NCBI GenBank assembly: GCA_026686845.1
Contig: JAIVEN010000002.1
Span: forward strand, 24,526,001 to 24,590,000
Source: Adenanthera pavonina
Taxonomy: Eukaryota > Streptophyta > Magnoliopsida > Fabales > Fabaceae
DNA: 64,000 nucleotides
Direction: 5' to 3'
The notes beneath the pieces were generated by a model. The model did no database searches. It was not told where the DNA came from and saw nothing but the letters and a program-made list of their open reading frames with translations. Shown here piece by piece: positions 21,642 through 34,750 of the stretch; positions within the stretch are counted from its first letter, which is position 1, and each line of letters begins with the position of its first letter. The translations under genes were made by a program, and so were the position numbers.

Positions 21642-24600
21642 CGTAATGACCCTCAGTATATAGTCCCAAACTTAGTACCAAGCTGATGAGAAGTGTATCT
21701 ATTGAATTGTACAGCATTAAAGGGATAATGATCGAAAGAAGGGTCAAAATGGATCAAACTTGAGAAAAGAAGCATAAGCCTTTCAAGCAGTAGCAGAGAG
21801 CAAAAGTGCCACGATGTGGATTTCTGAAAACTTCAAATTTTGAGGTAGAAACGGCTAGTGCCACGTTGAGCTTAATGTAACAAACCTCAATTACATTATC
21901 CCTAACTTAGTCTCTAGCTAATGAAGTGCAATTGGTGTCATGTGCAGAACCGGAGGAACCAGGACGGAGGAAAGCCTAAAAAAGAAACAAAGAAGCTCCA
22001 TGTCATGTGAGACTCAGTGTCGCTGTGACGAGCGAGCTACAATTTCAGAAAAATCTTTTAGGTCGAGAGTACCCACGCCGCGGCGAGTTTACTGGCACCG
22101 TGGCGAGCATTGGAAATTTTGTTTAAATCAGGATAATTTCTTACGAATAGAAAAGAAAGAAAAAGAGGAGAGATTGAAGAAGTTGTGCTAGGGTTTGAAG
22201 ATCTGACCTTTGGGAGTAGTTTTCAGCCTCTGGAAGCTTAATTAATTGTGAGTAAGTGATATATACTCCTCCTTATCCATTTTTCATCGGTTTTAAGTTG
22301 GATTTTTCGGTATATGTTGGGATTTTTGGTTTTGCGAGAAATCTACCAATTAAAATGGATGAAATATGATTAATGATGGTGTGAGTTTTAAAAGGATTAT
22401 ACATGATTTTGGAGTAAACCCTAGGTTGAAATTGCTAGAGGATGTATGGAATCCAAAGTGTGTGTGGTTGATTATAGCGTAAATGGTACTGTGGGACTCA
22501 TTGATGTATGAAATTGCGGTTGGAACCTTGGGTTTAGCCTAAATAGTCGAATTGTGGATTTTGGTCAAGTGTTATATTATGTTAATCGAGATATTATGAC
22601 ATTGTGAAGGTTGTTTCATTGATCAGAAGAGTGTAAGTTGTGTTGGACAATTCTAGAAACTCGTGGAATTATGTGTGTGTGGTATTGAGAACTAGAGTAA
22701 TCGGTTGTTTGTATTATATGTTAATATGTGTGTGTGTGTGTGTATGCATGTTTTCTTTCATACCATAATATTGATATGTGTGTGTATGATTTTTCTATAT
22801 ATCATGGTATACACATAGCTAGATGATGTAGGATATGATGATAAGTATGATGACTATATATATATGATGATACTGTAACATTACATGATTGCAAGGCATG
22901 ACATTGAGAACATGAGATTGATGATGATGATATAGTGGCATGTCACGAGCATCACCACATGTACATTGTGAGGTATATGGTGATCAGGTGGTGATGATGA
23001 TATGATATATGATGATATATGATATGTGTGAAATATGGAAGGGATCCCCGCCGCTAAATCCTCTCCCATGGCCCAGAGAGCCAGGCAGTAGTGGACTACA
23101 CCTTCCCTAAATCACTACTAATTTGCGGTGGTCCAAGGGAAGGAGAACTATGGTCCAAGCATTAGTGTTACCCTTGACCGGATGTACTAGTGTGATGTGA
23201 GCTTGGTGTTTTCCCGAAATTAGTCTTCACCGACCGTTGAAAAGTAGTCACCTATATGAAATGTTCTATTATGACGACAGCTCATGGTTCTAGCTGTGTG
23301 TGAGGAAGACATGCATTCCATTTCATGTTGCATTTATGGCATTAATGTATGAGTTATTATATATATGTTTATGGTTGTCCCTGGTTACTGAGACTTTGTT
23401 TTACACCCCCTTTTCCATGAACTAACATTTCAGGTGAAGGTTCTGGCATTGGCCTAGAGAAGACGATGGAAGCATAGCCACTCCAATATTGGAATTATGT
23501 TGTCACTGTAGTGTATGTGTGTGTTGTCTATGTATGTGGTGTCAAGTAGGATAGTACCATTGTAATTGGCATGAGAATCTTGATGACTATAATGATGGTG
23601 GTGGTACGATATGTATGCGATGATAATGAAGGATATGGAATCATGATGAGTTTGAATGATGTGTTGTGATGTATGCATGGTTCAGAGTATTGATATGTCG
23701 GAATGAATGTGTGTGTGCCCAAATGGAGTTTTGGGCTTGGATGGTGTAAATCAAGCATATAGCCCATTATGTGAATCTGGGATTCAAGGATGTCAAATTT
23801 TAGAAGAGTAGTTCCTTTGAGATGAAATCTCTTTGGACAAGTTAGATAAGTTAATTAGGACCTGTGTGAATGGTTCTTGAGTGCCAATTTGCCTTTGGTG
23901 GCAATTGGAGAAGGATTGTGGTGAATTTTGGTAAAAAAAAGTGACCAAAAAGGTGTTAGGTGTCCAAAATCTTCATACCGAGATGGATTAAGGTAAAACT
24001 AGTGTCTATGGATAGATTAAGACAAGATTGACTTGTAGGAGTTAGAATTAGGTCAATCGAAGGTCGGAGCATGAAGTTATGCTCATTGAAAGCTCACCCC
24101 GGAACTTTAAAATTTGCTGATGTGATATCAGCAGGGGCCACTGTGGTGCCAAAAGTGAGGCTGCAGTGCCAGACCCTCTGTTTAGATAAAATGGGAATTT
24201 AAGAGCATCGACACTGCGGCAGCATTGTAGCAACTACGGCGCCGCACACTGATACAACTATTACGATGTCTACTGCTGTTTTATGAGAGTTGTGTTGATT
24301 TAGGAGTCAAATTTGAGGGTGTTCTCACTCGGTTTGATGAATATTTTAGAATTTTTTTGTGAAGGAGGAAGGTATATTGGAGTAAGGTGTTACATTTGAT
24401 GTGCACTGTGGCGCCAATCATAAAACTCTAATAAATTCGAACGCGTTTCAGTCGATAGAGAAGAAGAAATTTAAGAAGATACGAAGGAACTCTGCTAGGG
24501 CTTGGAGTTTCCAACTTTGGGAATCAATTTCTTGCTTGGGAAGCTAAGTTTCCACCAATTAAAATGGTTGTAAAGGTGCTGTTGAAGTGTTATTTGATGT

Positions 24601-26670
24601 TCTCAAGCATTGGGTAGTGAATTTTTGTATGTTAGATAGCAAATCTTGCAAACGCTAGCCTCCAACTCTAAGATTTGTCATGGCATTCAAAATGGGGGCC
24701 TTGTGTTTAGGTTTAATTGATGTTTGGGACTTTTTGAGGTGTGATAATGAAATTGGAATCATGGGTTTATCATTAGTAATCTTGGTTAGTTGATTTGTGA
24801 GTCATCGGATTATATATATATATATTGTGTTAATTATAGGTATTATGGTATTATAGTGTTCAAGAGTTCTTATTGAGGTTGTGCCATTCTATGAAGTGAT
24901 TCGGAAGTATTACATTCTATATTAGTACTCCAACGGCCTATCGTTCCTGTCCATGTGTGTGTTTGCGTGTGAACAATTTGAGGTAAGTGGGGTGTATATT
25001 ATCTATGATATAGATTTCTTGTTTATAAATATATGTTCGTTTCTTTTATATCATGATATGTCCCAAGGCACGGCTAGTGATGAAAATGGTAACCTCTTTC
25101 CTTATTTTTTGTATGTGATCCATGAGATTATGTATTGATTTTTAATATGTGATTCATTAGCATCCCCACCATTTGAGATAGTATGTTATGATGATGATGA
25201 TAATGAAGAGAATATACATGTGTGCATGGAATATGATAGTATGAAAAGTATCATCACATTGTTATGCATTGATGACTGGTTAGTTAGGGGTGATGATGTG
25301 ATACGATACGATGTAGTATACCAATCCACTTGTGGAACACACAAGGCCTCATGTCTGAGTGGTGAGGCTGATATATATATATATATTTTTTTTTTCTCTA
25401 TGACTAAATCATCATCTTTTGGCTAAGAGATTCAGGTGGTAGTGGATTTAGGGATGCACCTTCCCTAAATTACTATTAATTTGGGTGGTTCAAGGGTAAG
25501 AGAACCATAATCCAATTGTTAGTGTGGCCTTTGGCCGGGTCATATACTAGTGAGTGGAAAGCTTAGCGATACCCCAAAATTAGTCTTTATCAATTGTTGG
25601 AAAGAAATCACTTATTAGATATACCTTGTGATAGTAACTAGCTCATGGTTCTAGCCGTGTACTTCGGGGAACATTCATATCATTACATTGCATTGCATCT
25701 CATTATCCTTGTATGTTCATAGTTTTGTTTGTATATGTGATAGTTGTGATTCCCCTCAATTACTGGGACTCTCTCTCACACCTCTCTGTGGCTAACATTT
25801 CAGGTGAAGATTTGTAGTTAGTAGTATTAGTGTAGTTGGTTTATGTATCTTTATTGTGCCAAGTAGTATGTTTGTAATAGATACTCTAGGTATCGTTGTA
25901 TTCAAAGTATTTGGTGTTGTATGCTTTTTTGAATGGTGTTCATGTTTGCCTTAAGCCATATGTGAATCGGCTAGTGACGTTTATTGACTGATGACTTGGA
26001 GGTATATTATGTTATGTTGTGCCTTGAGGCCCCCTTTGGGTTGAAATGGAAAGGTCAGTATGTATGTCAGTATGATATTTTGGTATCTTGCTTTAGTGTT
26101 GAATTGGTGTTTTTGTGTGAGAATAGGTATATAACCTATTAGTTTCATTGGGGTTCAAGGGGGCTCAACTTCTAAAGGAAAGGTTCTCTTAGGATGTGTT
26201 TGCCTTAGACCTAGTCCTTGTAGTGTTTGAGACTTGGGGGAAAGTGTTGGCATTAGTCCATGTGTTGTGGTTTGGAATTTAGGTGTTCCAAAGTCAAGTT
26301 TTGTTCAAAATTGACCATATAGGTCTCAGGTGTCCAAAATTTTCATATGAAGGTATTTTGAAGTGTGGTTGGCGCTTGTAGTTAGATTATGAATAGAGTG
26401 ACTTGTAGGAGTTGGAATTAGGTTAATTAGAGATCGGAGTAAGAAGTTATGCATGTCAAAAGTTGGTTCAGAAAATTAGCAAAAGCTAATGTTGTATTAG
26501 TTCATGGCTCTGTGGCACTAGTGGTTCAAGTTGCGGCACCATGCTCCTCTATCCCTTTTCCCTTTCTTCAGAAACCCTCCTCGCCACGGCGCCGTCCTAT
26601 TTCTTTGTGACCTTTGTGTATTTCATGTCTTGATCTAGTATGCTTTGAGTCTAGTTGATAGGTTATTACA
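21642..26670 (+). mobile_element. outer solo LTR (family of about 2.5 kb), split by an inner LTR
   Basis: The first part, 21642-21875, starts CGTAATGACCCTCA, a decayed version of the family start TGTAACAACCCTCA. The rest is 24395-26670, ending TATTACA. CTAAC precedes it (21637-21641) and follows it (26671-26675) exactly, the 5-bp duplication of an LTR retrotransposon. Without the inner copy and one target duplication it is about 2505 bp, the family length. No internal retroelement domain is present. Confidence 0.85.
21876..24394 (+). mobile_element. inner solo LTR nested in another LTR of the same family
   Basis: Starts TGTAACA and ends TGTTACA. It shares with the other copies the segments CTAAATCCTCTCC, CTCATGGTTCTAGC, TTTCAGGTGAAGG and GACTTGTAGGAGTT. 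The flanking pentamers are CTTAA and TTTGA, each one transition away from a common CTTGA, consistent with C-to-T decay. The surrounding outer LTR continues on both sides. Small reading frames inside are not conserved between copies. Confidence 0.8.
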
Positions 26671-27453
26671 CTAACTGAAGCTTTGAACCAAACCTATTGC
26701 AAAACTGAGAATTAGCCTGCTGGCAAACTGAGCAAATGGAGAAGGAGAAAATGGAAGAGAACAATAACATAGAAATCAAGAATTAAAAGAAATAAAATAA
26801 CATTCCAGAAATCAAATATGGGATCTTGTTCTCCAAATGCAGGTAACGGATGAAAGTGATATGGAGACTACCTTCACTAAACTTAATACTCTTCCATCCC
26901 TCCCTTTCATGACTTCTAAGCTCTACGACTCTTGTAAGTTCGCCACCACCACCCTCTTCTGCCGTGTCGAATTTGCCTTCCTTTACCTTGGTTGTGACAG
27001 AGAAGGCGTCTCAACTTCAATCATGCACACACGTGAGACACTCCAATGGTGAAGACATGACCATTTGGGTTTTGCGCTTGACACTTTAACTTAATTTTTT
27101 TATTTTGCTTTTTATAATTTGCCCTTTAACCCCTTACCATCATACATGGCAACACATGTGGGTCCCATTATACCAAGTTTAATAGCCATTTACGAGTCTA
27201 TTAACATAAGGTGACATTACTTCAAAAGTTTGTTTAAGGTGCACATAGCCTCTCAGGAAATATTTTCAAGGGTAGATTTGCCCTTTAGCTCTAAAAAATT
27301 TGGTTACTTCTCTGACTAACAATCAATAGTATGAGTCTGATAATGTAGGGTGATAGTTGCTCCAATTTTAAAATATAGTGAGTAATATTACTCAAAAAGT
27401 TTGTTTAGGGTGTCCACAATTCCTCAAAAAATGCTTTCAAGGTAAATTTGCCC

Positions 27454-28937
27454 TTTAACCCTTATTTTACGTTAACGTACATGTATTATTGTTCATCTTT
27501 ATTCTCTGTCGTATAATATTTTACATTCTAACAATTGAATTTTGTTAAAATATTTTTGCATGTTAAAATAGTATACACAACTCACAATATACAACATAAA
27601 ATTAATTGCAAGCTACTTTATGTCTATAAGTCATGAATAATCTAAATTATTTTTGAAGAAAAGTGAAGAAAGAATAATCTAAATTATTTCTCAAACTCCA
27701 AACAATAAAAAAAAGAGGTTTAGTTTGCTTAACAATCGTGCGGAATTGCATATATAATAGTTTTGCTTATAAGTTTGAACTGAAGTATATAGTTGGCAAA
27801 AAAAAAAAAAATGAAGTATGTACAAAAGTTTATATGACCGTTTAACATAAGTAAAATAAAACTGTATTTTTCCAAAGGTCTAGCATTTAGGGTTAGCTTG
27901 TACTTTTTGTTTTCATGAGGGTAAAAAATCATAAAAACTTTATTCATTAATCTTATCATGAATAGCAGAATAGTCCATTTATGAGTAGATCCGAGTGTTG
28001 CATCCCACAATCATAATATGAAAATATATTATATATTAAAATTAGTTTACTTGGTTTGTTTTTATTCAATGTAATTATATGATATTGTCAGACGGTAACT
28101 TAGTTTTGATCTAGATATTAGTTAAACTAACACAATTCCTTAGCAACTAATCTACAGCGAGTTGAGTGAGTTGGTGTAACCCTTTGAATATTTTTCACCA
28201 AAAAATGTTGAATGTTGTTTGTTGGAATTGGACTACCTATAGTCCACCTTTCCTAAAGTATGGTAAAGTGTAATGTTTGTAGCCGTTAGATCTCATTAAT
28301 GAGCTAAATTCTGCCACGTGTACCGGCTACTCCAAAAATGCAAATCCCAAAAATTCCAAAAGAGGACTGCAGACCGTGGTTTACTAATTTTCTTGGTGCG
28401 CAGCATAGCATACTTCTCTTTTTATCTCTTTTCTGTTTGGAAACTAATTCCTTTAATTTGTGAAAATCACTTGGTGTTGTCTCTCCTAATAATATTTTTT
28501 TTATACACATAATTAGGAGTCAAACTCATAACAACATATTTAAAAAACTTAATTATCTATCAATTATATTGAATCTTATTGGTTATATTTTTATTTTGAT
28601 ATATTATTTGACTGGATGAGATTCAAGTGTTATTATATTCAAGTAGGAGTAACTCTCTCAATATAATTTTTTTTATTCCCAAAACTCCAATTCAAAACTT
28701 TGTTTAATGAGTATCGAGTCCCTTATTATTCAATTAATTCAACCGTTGTTGGTATCTTGTTGGTTATATTTGTCATACTTTGATATAAAAAATGTTACAA
28801 TAACAATATATGAAACCTTTTTTCTTCAAATAAATCAAAGCTAGTTAATTATCAACAATATCATCGAATATTATTATTTAACATAAAATATAAATTTTAT
28901 AACAAATTACTACCCTCTTTATTAACTCTGAAAAGTA
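27454..28937. other. gene-free AT-rich region
   Basis: No gene recognised. A SINE-like stretch on the minus strand spans about 28590-28760 (box B-like GAATTGGAGTTTTGGG, weak). Confidence 0.4.
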
Positions 28938-29165
28938 CTCTCTCCAGTCTATATTATAAGGGTTCTCCTAGAACCCTTATTTGGTTCTTCTAGAACCCTT
29001 ATTTGGTTCAAAATATAAGGGATTATATAATTTTTAATTAGAATTTTCCTTTTTCACCTTTAATGATTATCATCTCATAAGTTGGAAATAGAGAGAGATG
29101 ATGAATTTTCAAAACAACTTTTATTGATAATTAATAAGGGTAAAATTGAGATATTAGGGCTTTTT
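28938..29165. mobile_element. partial Stowaway-like miniature element
   Basis: Starts TACTCTCTCCAGTCTATATT and has an interior like the 19301-19564 family (CATCTCATAAGTTGG, AGAGAGAGATG, AATAAGGGTAAA). It lacks a clear right end. A short internal tandem duplication (AGAACCCTTATTTGGTTC twice) lies near 28972-29010. Confidence 0.4.
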
Positions 29166-29694
29166 TTTTTTTTAAATTTTAAGGTTTGCAACCAACTTTT
29201 CTAGATAAGCATGAAATAGTTGGTCAGAGAATACATTTCATTTTTTTTCAATAAACAAGAATAATTACATCAAGAGATTATTAAGGGGAATATAATTCAA
29301 TTGATCTTTAAGAACTAGTGTCCTATCAGGATAGTATCAATAAATCTAAATGAAGTTTTAGAGCTAATACATATTCCATTTGACCATGGCGTTAGCTATA
29401 GAGATTCACTCACTTGGAGCCGATTATGCAACCTTCAAGTTGTGGGTTTGAACCCTCTCTTTATCACTAAAATCCTGCTTGGTGACCTTCACTCCTAATG
29501 GGTCATGAACTTGATTAAAGTGGTACCTATTAGTGGTCTAGTAGCTGACATGATCTTAAGGCTCACGGTGTTTGGGCCTTTAGTGATAGCCGAAGGTATA
29601 GGATCGACCCCAGTTGTTGGAATTTTGAGTTTTGTCGGGAACTAGAAGTGCCTTCCCTTCTTCCCATCGTGGCTAAAAAACAAAATAGTTTAAG
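29166..29694. other. spacer with a tRNA-like box B
   Basis: TAGCTATAGAG near 29393 and GGGTTTGAACCCTC near 29444 could be a decayed SINE head. No gene seen. Confidence 0.35.
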
Positions 29695-32129
29695 TATAAC
29701 ACCTTACTCTCGTACACCTCATAATTTGACCAAAAGCTTCAAAAAACCAACCAGACACAACCTAAACATCTCAAATTTACCTTCTAAAAACGCTACGAAA
29801 CACTTCTAAAAACACCATAATAGCCGGAATAGTATGCAGGGTTGCAGCCACTACAGTACCGTCGCGGTTCTTGTGCTCTCGGATAACTGGCTCCGCGACC
29901 TAGCTCCCTGGCGCCGCAGCGCCCCCTTGCTAATGCCATATCAACAAAATTTAACTTCTAGGGTTAACTTTTGATGTGCATAACTTTACGCTCAAACCTC
30001 CCATTGACTTGATTCTAACTCCTACAAGTCAATCTTATCACAATTTATCAACAGACACCAATTTCATCTCAATCCATCTCCGTATAGAGATTTTGAACAC
30101 CCGACACCGTTTTAGCCACTTTTGACTAAAACATACCACTAACAACCTCCAATTATCATCAAAGGAAAATGGGCACTCATGGACCGTTCATACAGGTCAT
30201 AATCCACTTAACTAACTTGTTCAAAAAGGTTTCACCTCAAAAGAATCACTCCTCTGAGATTTGACCCCCTTAAACCTCCAATTGACAAAGTGAGCTATAT
30301 GCCCTAAAACACATCAACAAGGCCCAAAACCACATTTGGGCTCACAAATATTACCATACTGCTTCAATAACACTCCGTACCATGCATACATCAGAATACA
30401 TCATACACATTACATACTACAAATCCACATCCATATTATACCAATAACATCAATACAACCATCTAGAATCTCTTGACAATTACAAATACTATCCTACTTA
30501 GCACAACATACATAGACATTTTACACATACACTACATAGACTTGGTATTCCCATGTCCTGTATGCTACTCTCTTTTCTTCTCCGGACTAGTGACAGAATC
30601 TTCACTTAAAATGGTAGTTCATGGGAAAGAGGGGTGTGAAACAATGTCTCAGTAACTGGGGACAACCACACATATGCACATATCTATATAACTCATGCAA
30701 TCTCATGAATATAATATGAAATGGAATGCATATCTTCCTCGCACACAGCTAAAACCACAAGTTGTCATTATAAAAGGACATTTCATATAGGTGATTCCCT
30801 TTCCAACAGCCGGTGAAGACTAATTTCGGAACATCACCAAGCTTACCTCTCATTAGTGTACCTGGCCAAAGGTAACACTAATGTTCGGATCATGGTTCTC
30901 CTTCCCCTTTTCCACCATGAATTGGTAGCAATTTAAGGAAGATACAATCCACTACACGCCTTTCTCTCCTAGTCATAGGAGGTGATTTAGCTGCAGGGAT
31001 CCCATCCTTATCCTCCCTTATCATATATTATATCATATCATCATATATTATATCATCATCACCACCCAATCACCATATACCTCACAGTCATGTGCTGATG
31101 CTCATATCATATCATCATATAATTATCATCATCATCATGTTTTCATGTCATGTTATACATCATGTCATGTCACATTATCATCATCATATATAACAATCAT
31201 CCTCATCATAATCATCATCAACTACGTGTCTAGTTGTGTGCATACCATGATATATAGATAAACCATACACACACACATATCAATATCGTGATATGAATGG
31301 AAACATGCATACACACACACATATATATATCATAACATACAATACAAATAATACAAACACCCAGTTATCTCTAGTTGTCAATACCATACACACGCAATTC
31401 CACGAGCTTCTTGAGATGTTTAACACTACTCGTACCCCTTTCGATCAACCAAATACCTCTACAATACCATAAAATCCTCAATTAACATGTTGTAGAATTA
31501 TCCAAACTCCATAACTCAACCAATTATATTCAACTTATCATTCCACTAGCATAATCATGTTTCAAATAACCCCCAAACAATCATCCAAACCTCATCCTAT
31601 CACCTACAATTCGGATTCCTACTCCCTCAAGCAATTTTTGCTTAGGGTTCCACTCCAACCCAACATACTCCAACCAAAACTCATACCTAAACTTCATATA
31701 CACCAAATCATACTCCATTAATCCTATTTTATCCATTTTAATTGGTGGATTTTGGTCAAAACCGAAAATCCTAACAAATACCCGAAAAATCCGACTCAAA
31801 ACCAAAGAAAATGAAGAGGGAGGAGTAGGGATCACTTGCTAATGATTTAGCAAGCTTCTAGAGTCCAGAAATGATCTCCCTTGGCTGGATTTCTTAGCCC
31901 TAGCTCCGCTTCTTCTTTCTTCCTCCGTTTCTTTTTCGCTTTCTCCTTCTTGGTCCGATTGAAATGTTTCTGATTTAACCAAATTTTTGCTTGCTCACTG
32001 CAGCGAGGAGCTCATCTGCCCCCAAGTTGTGCTTTCCTCCATCCTGGTCCTTCTGATTTTGTATACAACTCCAGATACACTTGGTTAGCCAGAAACTAAA
32101 CTAGGAATAATGTAATGAGGATTGTTACA
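29695..32129 (-). mobile_element. solo LTR of the same family, reverse orientation
   Basis: Reads TATAACACC at the left (family end TGTAACACC with one transition) and TGTTACA at the right. The flanks are TTAAG (29690-29694) and TTGAG (32130-32134), a target duplication with one transition. Length 2435 bp. The family blocks appear in reverse complement relative to 21876-24394 and 51561-54042. A TCATCA-rich low-complexity tract lies at about 31010-31220. Confidence 0.85.
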
Positions 32130-32645
32130 TTGAGTCTCTGGGGTTGTATTGAATTTGCACTCTCCAAGTTCTGTCCAAAACCTTCCTAATTTACATCATG
32201 GCAATGCTCTGATCCACAGTATTAATCCCGTTTTGTCTAATACTGTCCAATTATGACTTGGCATCAGAAGCCATGATAATATATTTCTTTTCTTCTCTTT
32301 CTTTTAAGTAAAGGAGCCGCTCAAAGGCTTTTCATTTCTCAAACTTCTTCGGGTCATATATGGGCCGAATCTAGTTACTCGATTTTTTTTTTTAAACTCT
32401 ACCAAATATATATTCACTTAATTTTTTTTATTTCGATAAAAATGAAAATAGAAGACAAACTTAATTAAACTGACTCGAAAGTCAAAACTAGAAGCGAATA
32501 AATATTTATGGAAAAATGAAACGTCTTCATCAGGAGCAAATATTTATTTTTATCTCACACAAAATAAGAACATTACATATTTTTATCTATTGATAGTTCA
32601 TGCTATATATTAAAAATAAAATAATAGTTAACTATAGTTTTAAAA
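32130..32645. other. AT-rich spacer
   Basis: No gene or repeat boundary recognised. Confidence 0.4.
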
Positions 32646-32647
32646 TA

Positions 32648-32899
32648 CTTCCTTAATCCTAAATATATGACCTTTTAATTTGATAATAAATATATAACTT
32701 TTTTTAGAATATGAGATAGTATTGGAATATGCAATACAAAAAAAAATTCATTCAATTTATAAGAGAGACAAAGAGAAAGAAATTTAATAAGATTAGTTTT
32801 AGAAAAATATTATAATTTTTTAAAAAATTAAATTAATTAATTAATTTTAATTTTTATCCTAATTTAATCAAAATATTTTTATATTAAGTACCCGAGGCG
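32648..32899. mobile_element. diverged Stowaway-like miniature element
   Basis: Starts CTTCCTTAATCCTAAATATA after TA. It has the family interior (GAATATGAGATAGTATTGG, GAGAGACAAAGAGAAAGAAAT, then ATTAATTTTAATTTTTATCC). The right end is degraded. Confidence 0.5.
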
Positions 32900-32969
32900 T
32901 ACTTATCTTGGTACACAATTTCTGGGTACTCCGTGGATGTGTCGATCATGGCAAATCTGAAATCCATAG

Positions 32970-33015
32970 CTATATATATATATATATATATATAGTGTGT
33001 GTGTGTGTGTGTGTA
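32970..33015 (+). repeat. (TA)n(GT)n microsatellite
   Basis: About 12 TA units followed by about 9 GT units. Confidence 0.9.
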
Positions 33016-34541
33016 TAACCTGACGTGTCAGATGATAAGGTTCTGAACCATTTCAACTTTCAATACAATACGTATCTTTTAAGGGCCGCTTGCTATTGGA
33101 TATGGATGATAATGGGATTCCCTTCCTCCCAAAGTAGAAAATGATTTTCCTTTTTCTTACCCTTTTTTTTTTATTTAATTTTTATTTTAAAAATTATATT
33201 ATATTATTTATCTAAAACAATATATCAATGGATATATAAATATATAATATAAAATTTATAATAAGTTATATTATTTATATATAATCCGTAAAAGCTATAT
33301 ATATATATAAAGGAAAACATGTCTTGTTTAATTTTGTAAATTTTTGTCTGAACTTATGTTTAAATTTATCTATTTCACTAAATTAGCTTGAGCTACTTAG
33401 TTTGATAACCTTAGTTCTTTTTAGTCCTGTAATAATTTGGGCTCAATTTTATTCCTCTCTAGTCCGGTTATCATTTAGATCTAATTTTATTTATTTGGGT
33501 TTGTCTTCTTTAAATCTTAGGCCTAATGTGGTACGAGTGAATGGACCAGTGGGAATGGGTGAGGGATTTGCTAATTCCGTGCATTTGTTGAGTGTCAGTC
33601 TTGATTGCCGGGAAACCATGAATCCCTTAAACAGGGGAATGATGAAACCTGTGAGGTACCATGGGAATAAAGATGCCAGAGTGTTAGTCTCGATTTCGTC
33701 CCTCATATGATACAATCATATACCCTCTCCTTCCACATCCGATATGCATGCAATGTGGCTTTGGTGGCGCTTCTTGTATACTCCTCCACTCTCCACCTCT
33801 GATAACAACTTGACTGCAGCCAATTCATTCATTTCCAAGGACCTAGCTCCTTGACTTCGCCAAAGATGGCGAGCCTCTCTTCAACGACGACACTTCCATT
33901 CACTTCCTTCCCGGCAACTTTACCAATTCTTCCACTATCAACGCTATCAATAGCTACCCAGTTCTCATTTGTGCCGCAACGGTTTTTGGGTTCATTCACG
34001 GCGACGGGATCTGACTTATGCTCTCCGATTGATAGATCTAATTAGTTCATGATGACGGGATTTGACTCAGTTCAGGCGATGGCAACATCAATGAGGACCC
34101 TCCACTTCGGTGTTCATCCATGACAACAACATTTGGGCTTAGTTTAGTTCGATTTGCTCGACACCTATACTTCGTTTTTTTCTTCTGTTAATTTTTTGGG
34201 AAATTTTGTTGGATACTAGCTTTCTGATGGTTTCTGGGTTTGATGGATTGTGTTCTTCAATCTAATATATGTAATATGATCTTCTTGGATGTAACTTGTT
34301 TCTCTTCATCAATGATTTCTAGGTAGGAAGAGACCAATGTTTTGATCATTTATGTCATTTACCTTTTTTTTTTTTTTGATCTTGTACTTATGTTTTTTCT
34401 GTCATTCCCATCCATTTTTTCCTAACATACTAAACATACTTTTAAAACTCATTTTGATTCTCATTCCCATTCTTATTTCCATTCTCATTCCCTCAAGTCA
34501 CAACATTCACTTCTTTATATCTAGACTTTTTCTAGTCTAAT
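33016..34541. other. gene-free region with unassigned short frames
   Basis: Contains a 102-codon frame (33402-33710) and a short serine/threonine/proline-rich frame (33851-34045), neither recognised. Codon usage is less AT-biased than the surroundings between 33520 and 34100, so this could be a transposon-captured gene fragment. I could not define element ends. Confidence 0.35.
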
Positions 34542-34542
34542 A

Positions 34543-34695
34543 ATATGGTATTCAGTACTATCCGATCAAATTCGAGTATTGTTAAGTTCAAAGAAAGGTA
34601 ATTTTGTCAACATAATTTTTTCATCTACAGTCTTGAACTCATGACATTGTTTAAAGAGTGGTATTGACATTCAATCCAATTATCGTTAGTTTCAA
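34543..34695 (-). mobile_element. SINE-like sequence
   Basis: On the minus strand it holds a box A-like GTTTGAAACTAACGATAATT region and ATGAGTTCAAGAC (box B-like). It then has the shared body TTATGTTGACAAAATTACC and CAATACTCGAATTTGATC. It is a relative of the copies near 43.8 and 54.3 kb and of the fold-back arms at 45-46 kb. Confidence 0.45.
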
Positions 34696-34750
34696 AGACT
34701 TGTATTCTTAAATTTCAAAAGCCTTAGGTGCAACATTTTTTTGTTATAAA

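Larger units (their letters stand above)
21406..27453. mobile_element. long-inverted-repeat DNA element (Mutator-like), interrupted by two LTRs
   Basis: The left arm (21406-21641) begins GGGCAAATCTA. The right arm (about 27090-27453) is its reverse complement and ends GGTAAATTTGCCC. Each arm contains two diverged sub-repeats of the same unit (GGGCAAAT, then a TTTTCT-AAGA segment, then CACTCTAAACAAAC). The left arm is cut by the LTR starting at 21642. The sequence between the outer LTR and the right arm includes a 71-codon frame (26837-27052) without recognisable function. A second copy at 34751-35592 shares the arms but not the core. Mutator-like is inferred from arm length and end sequence; a 9-bp target duplication was not found. 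Confidence 0.55.

Noticed and set aside
22900..23010. Repeated GATGATGATAT units resembling a short-spaced repeat array
   Set aside because: Simple-sequence decay, no regular spacer; not a CRISPR-like array.
22881..23767. Histidine/serine/tyrosine-rich frames inside the LTRs
   Set aside because: They come from ATGATG/TCATCA low-complexity sequence and are not preserved between LTR copies.
24395..26670. Second tandem LTR, suggesting an intact LTR pair with deleted interior
   Set aside because: Its missing first 230 bases are found before the first LTR (21642-21875) and the CTAAC duplication spans both, so nesting explains it better.
29390..29460. Possible tRNA gene (box A and box B-like pair)
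   Set aside because: No acceptor stem or anticodon arm pairing can be found; at most a SINE head.
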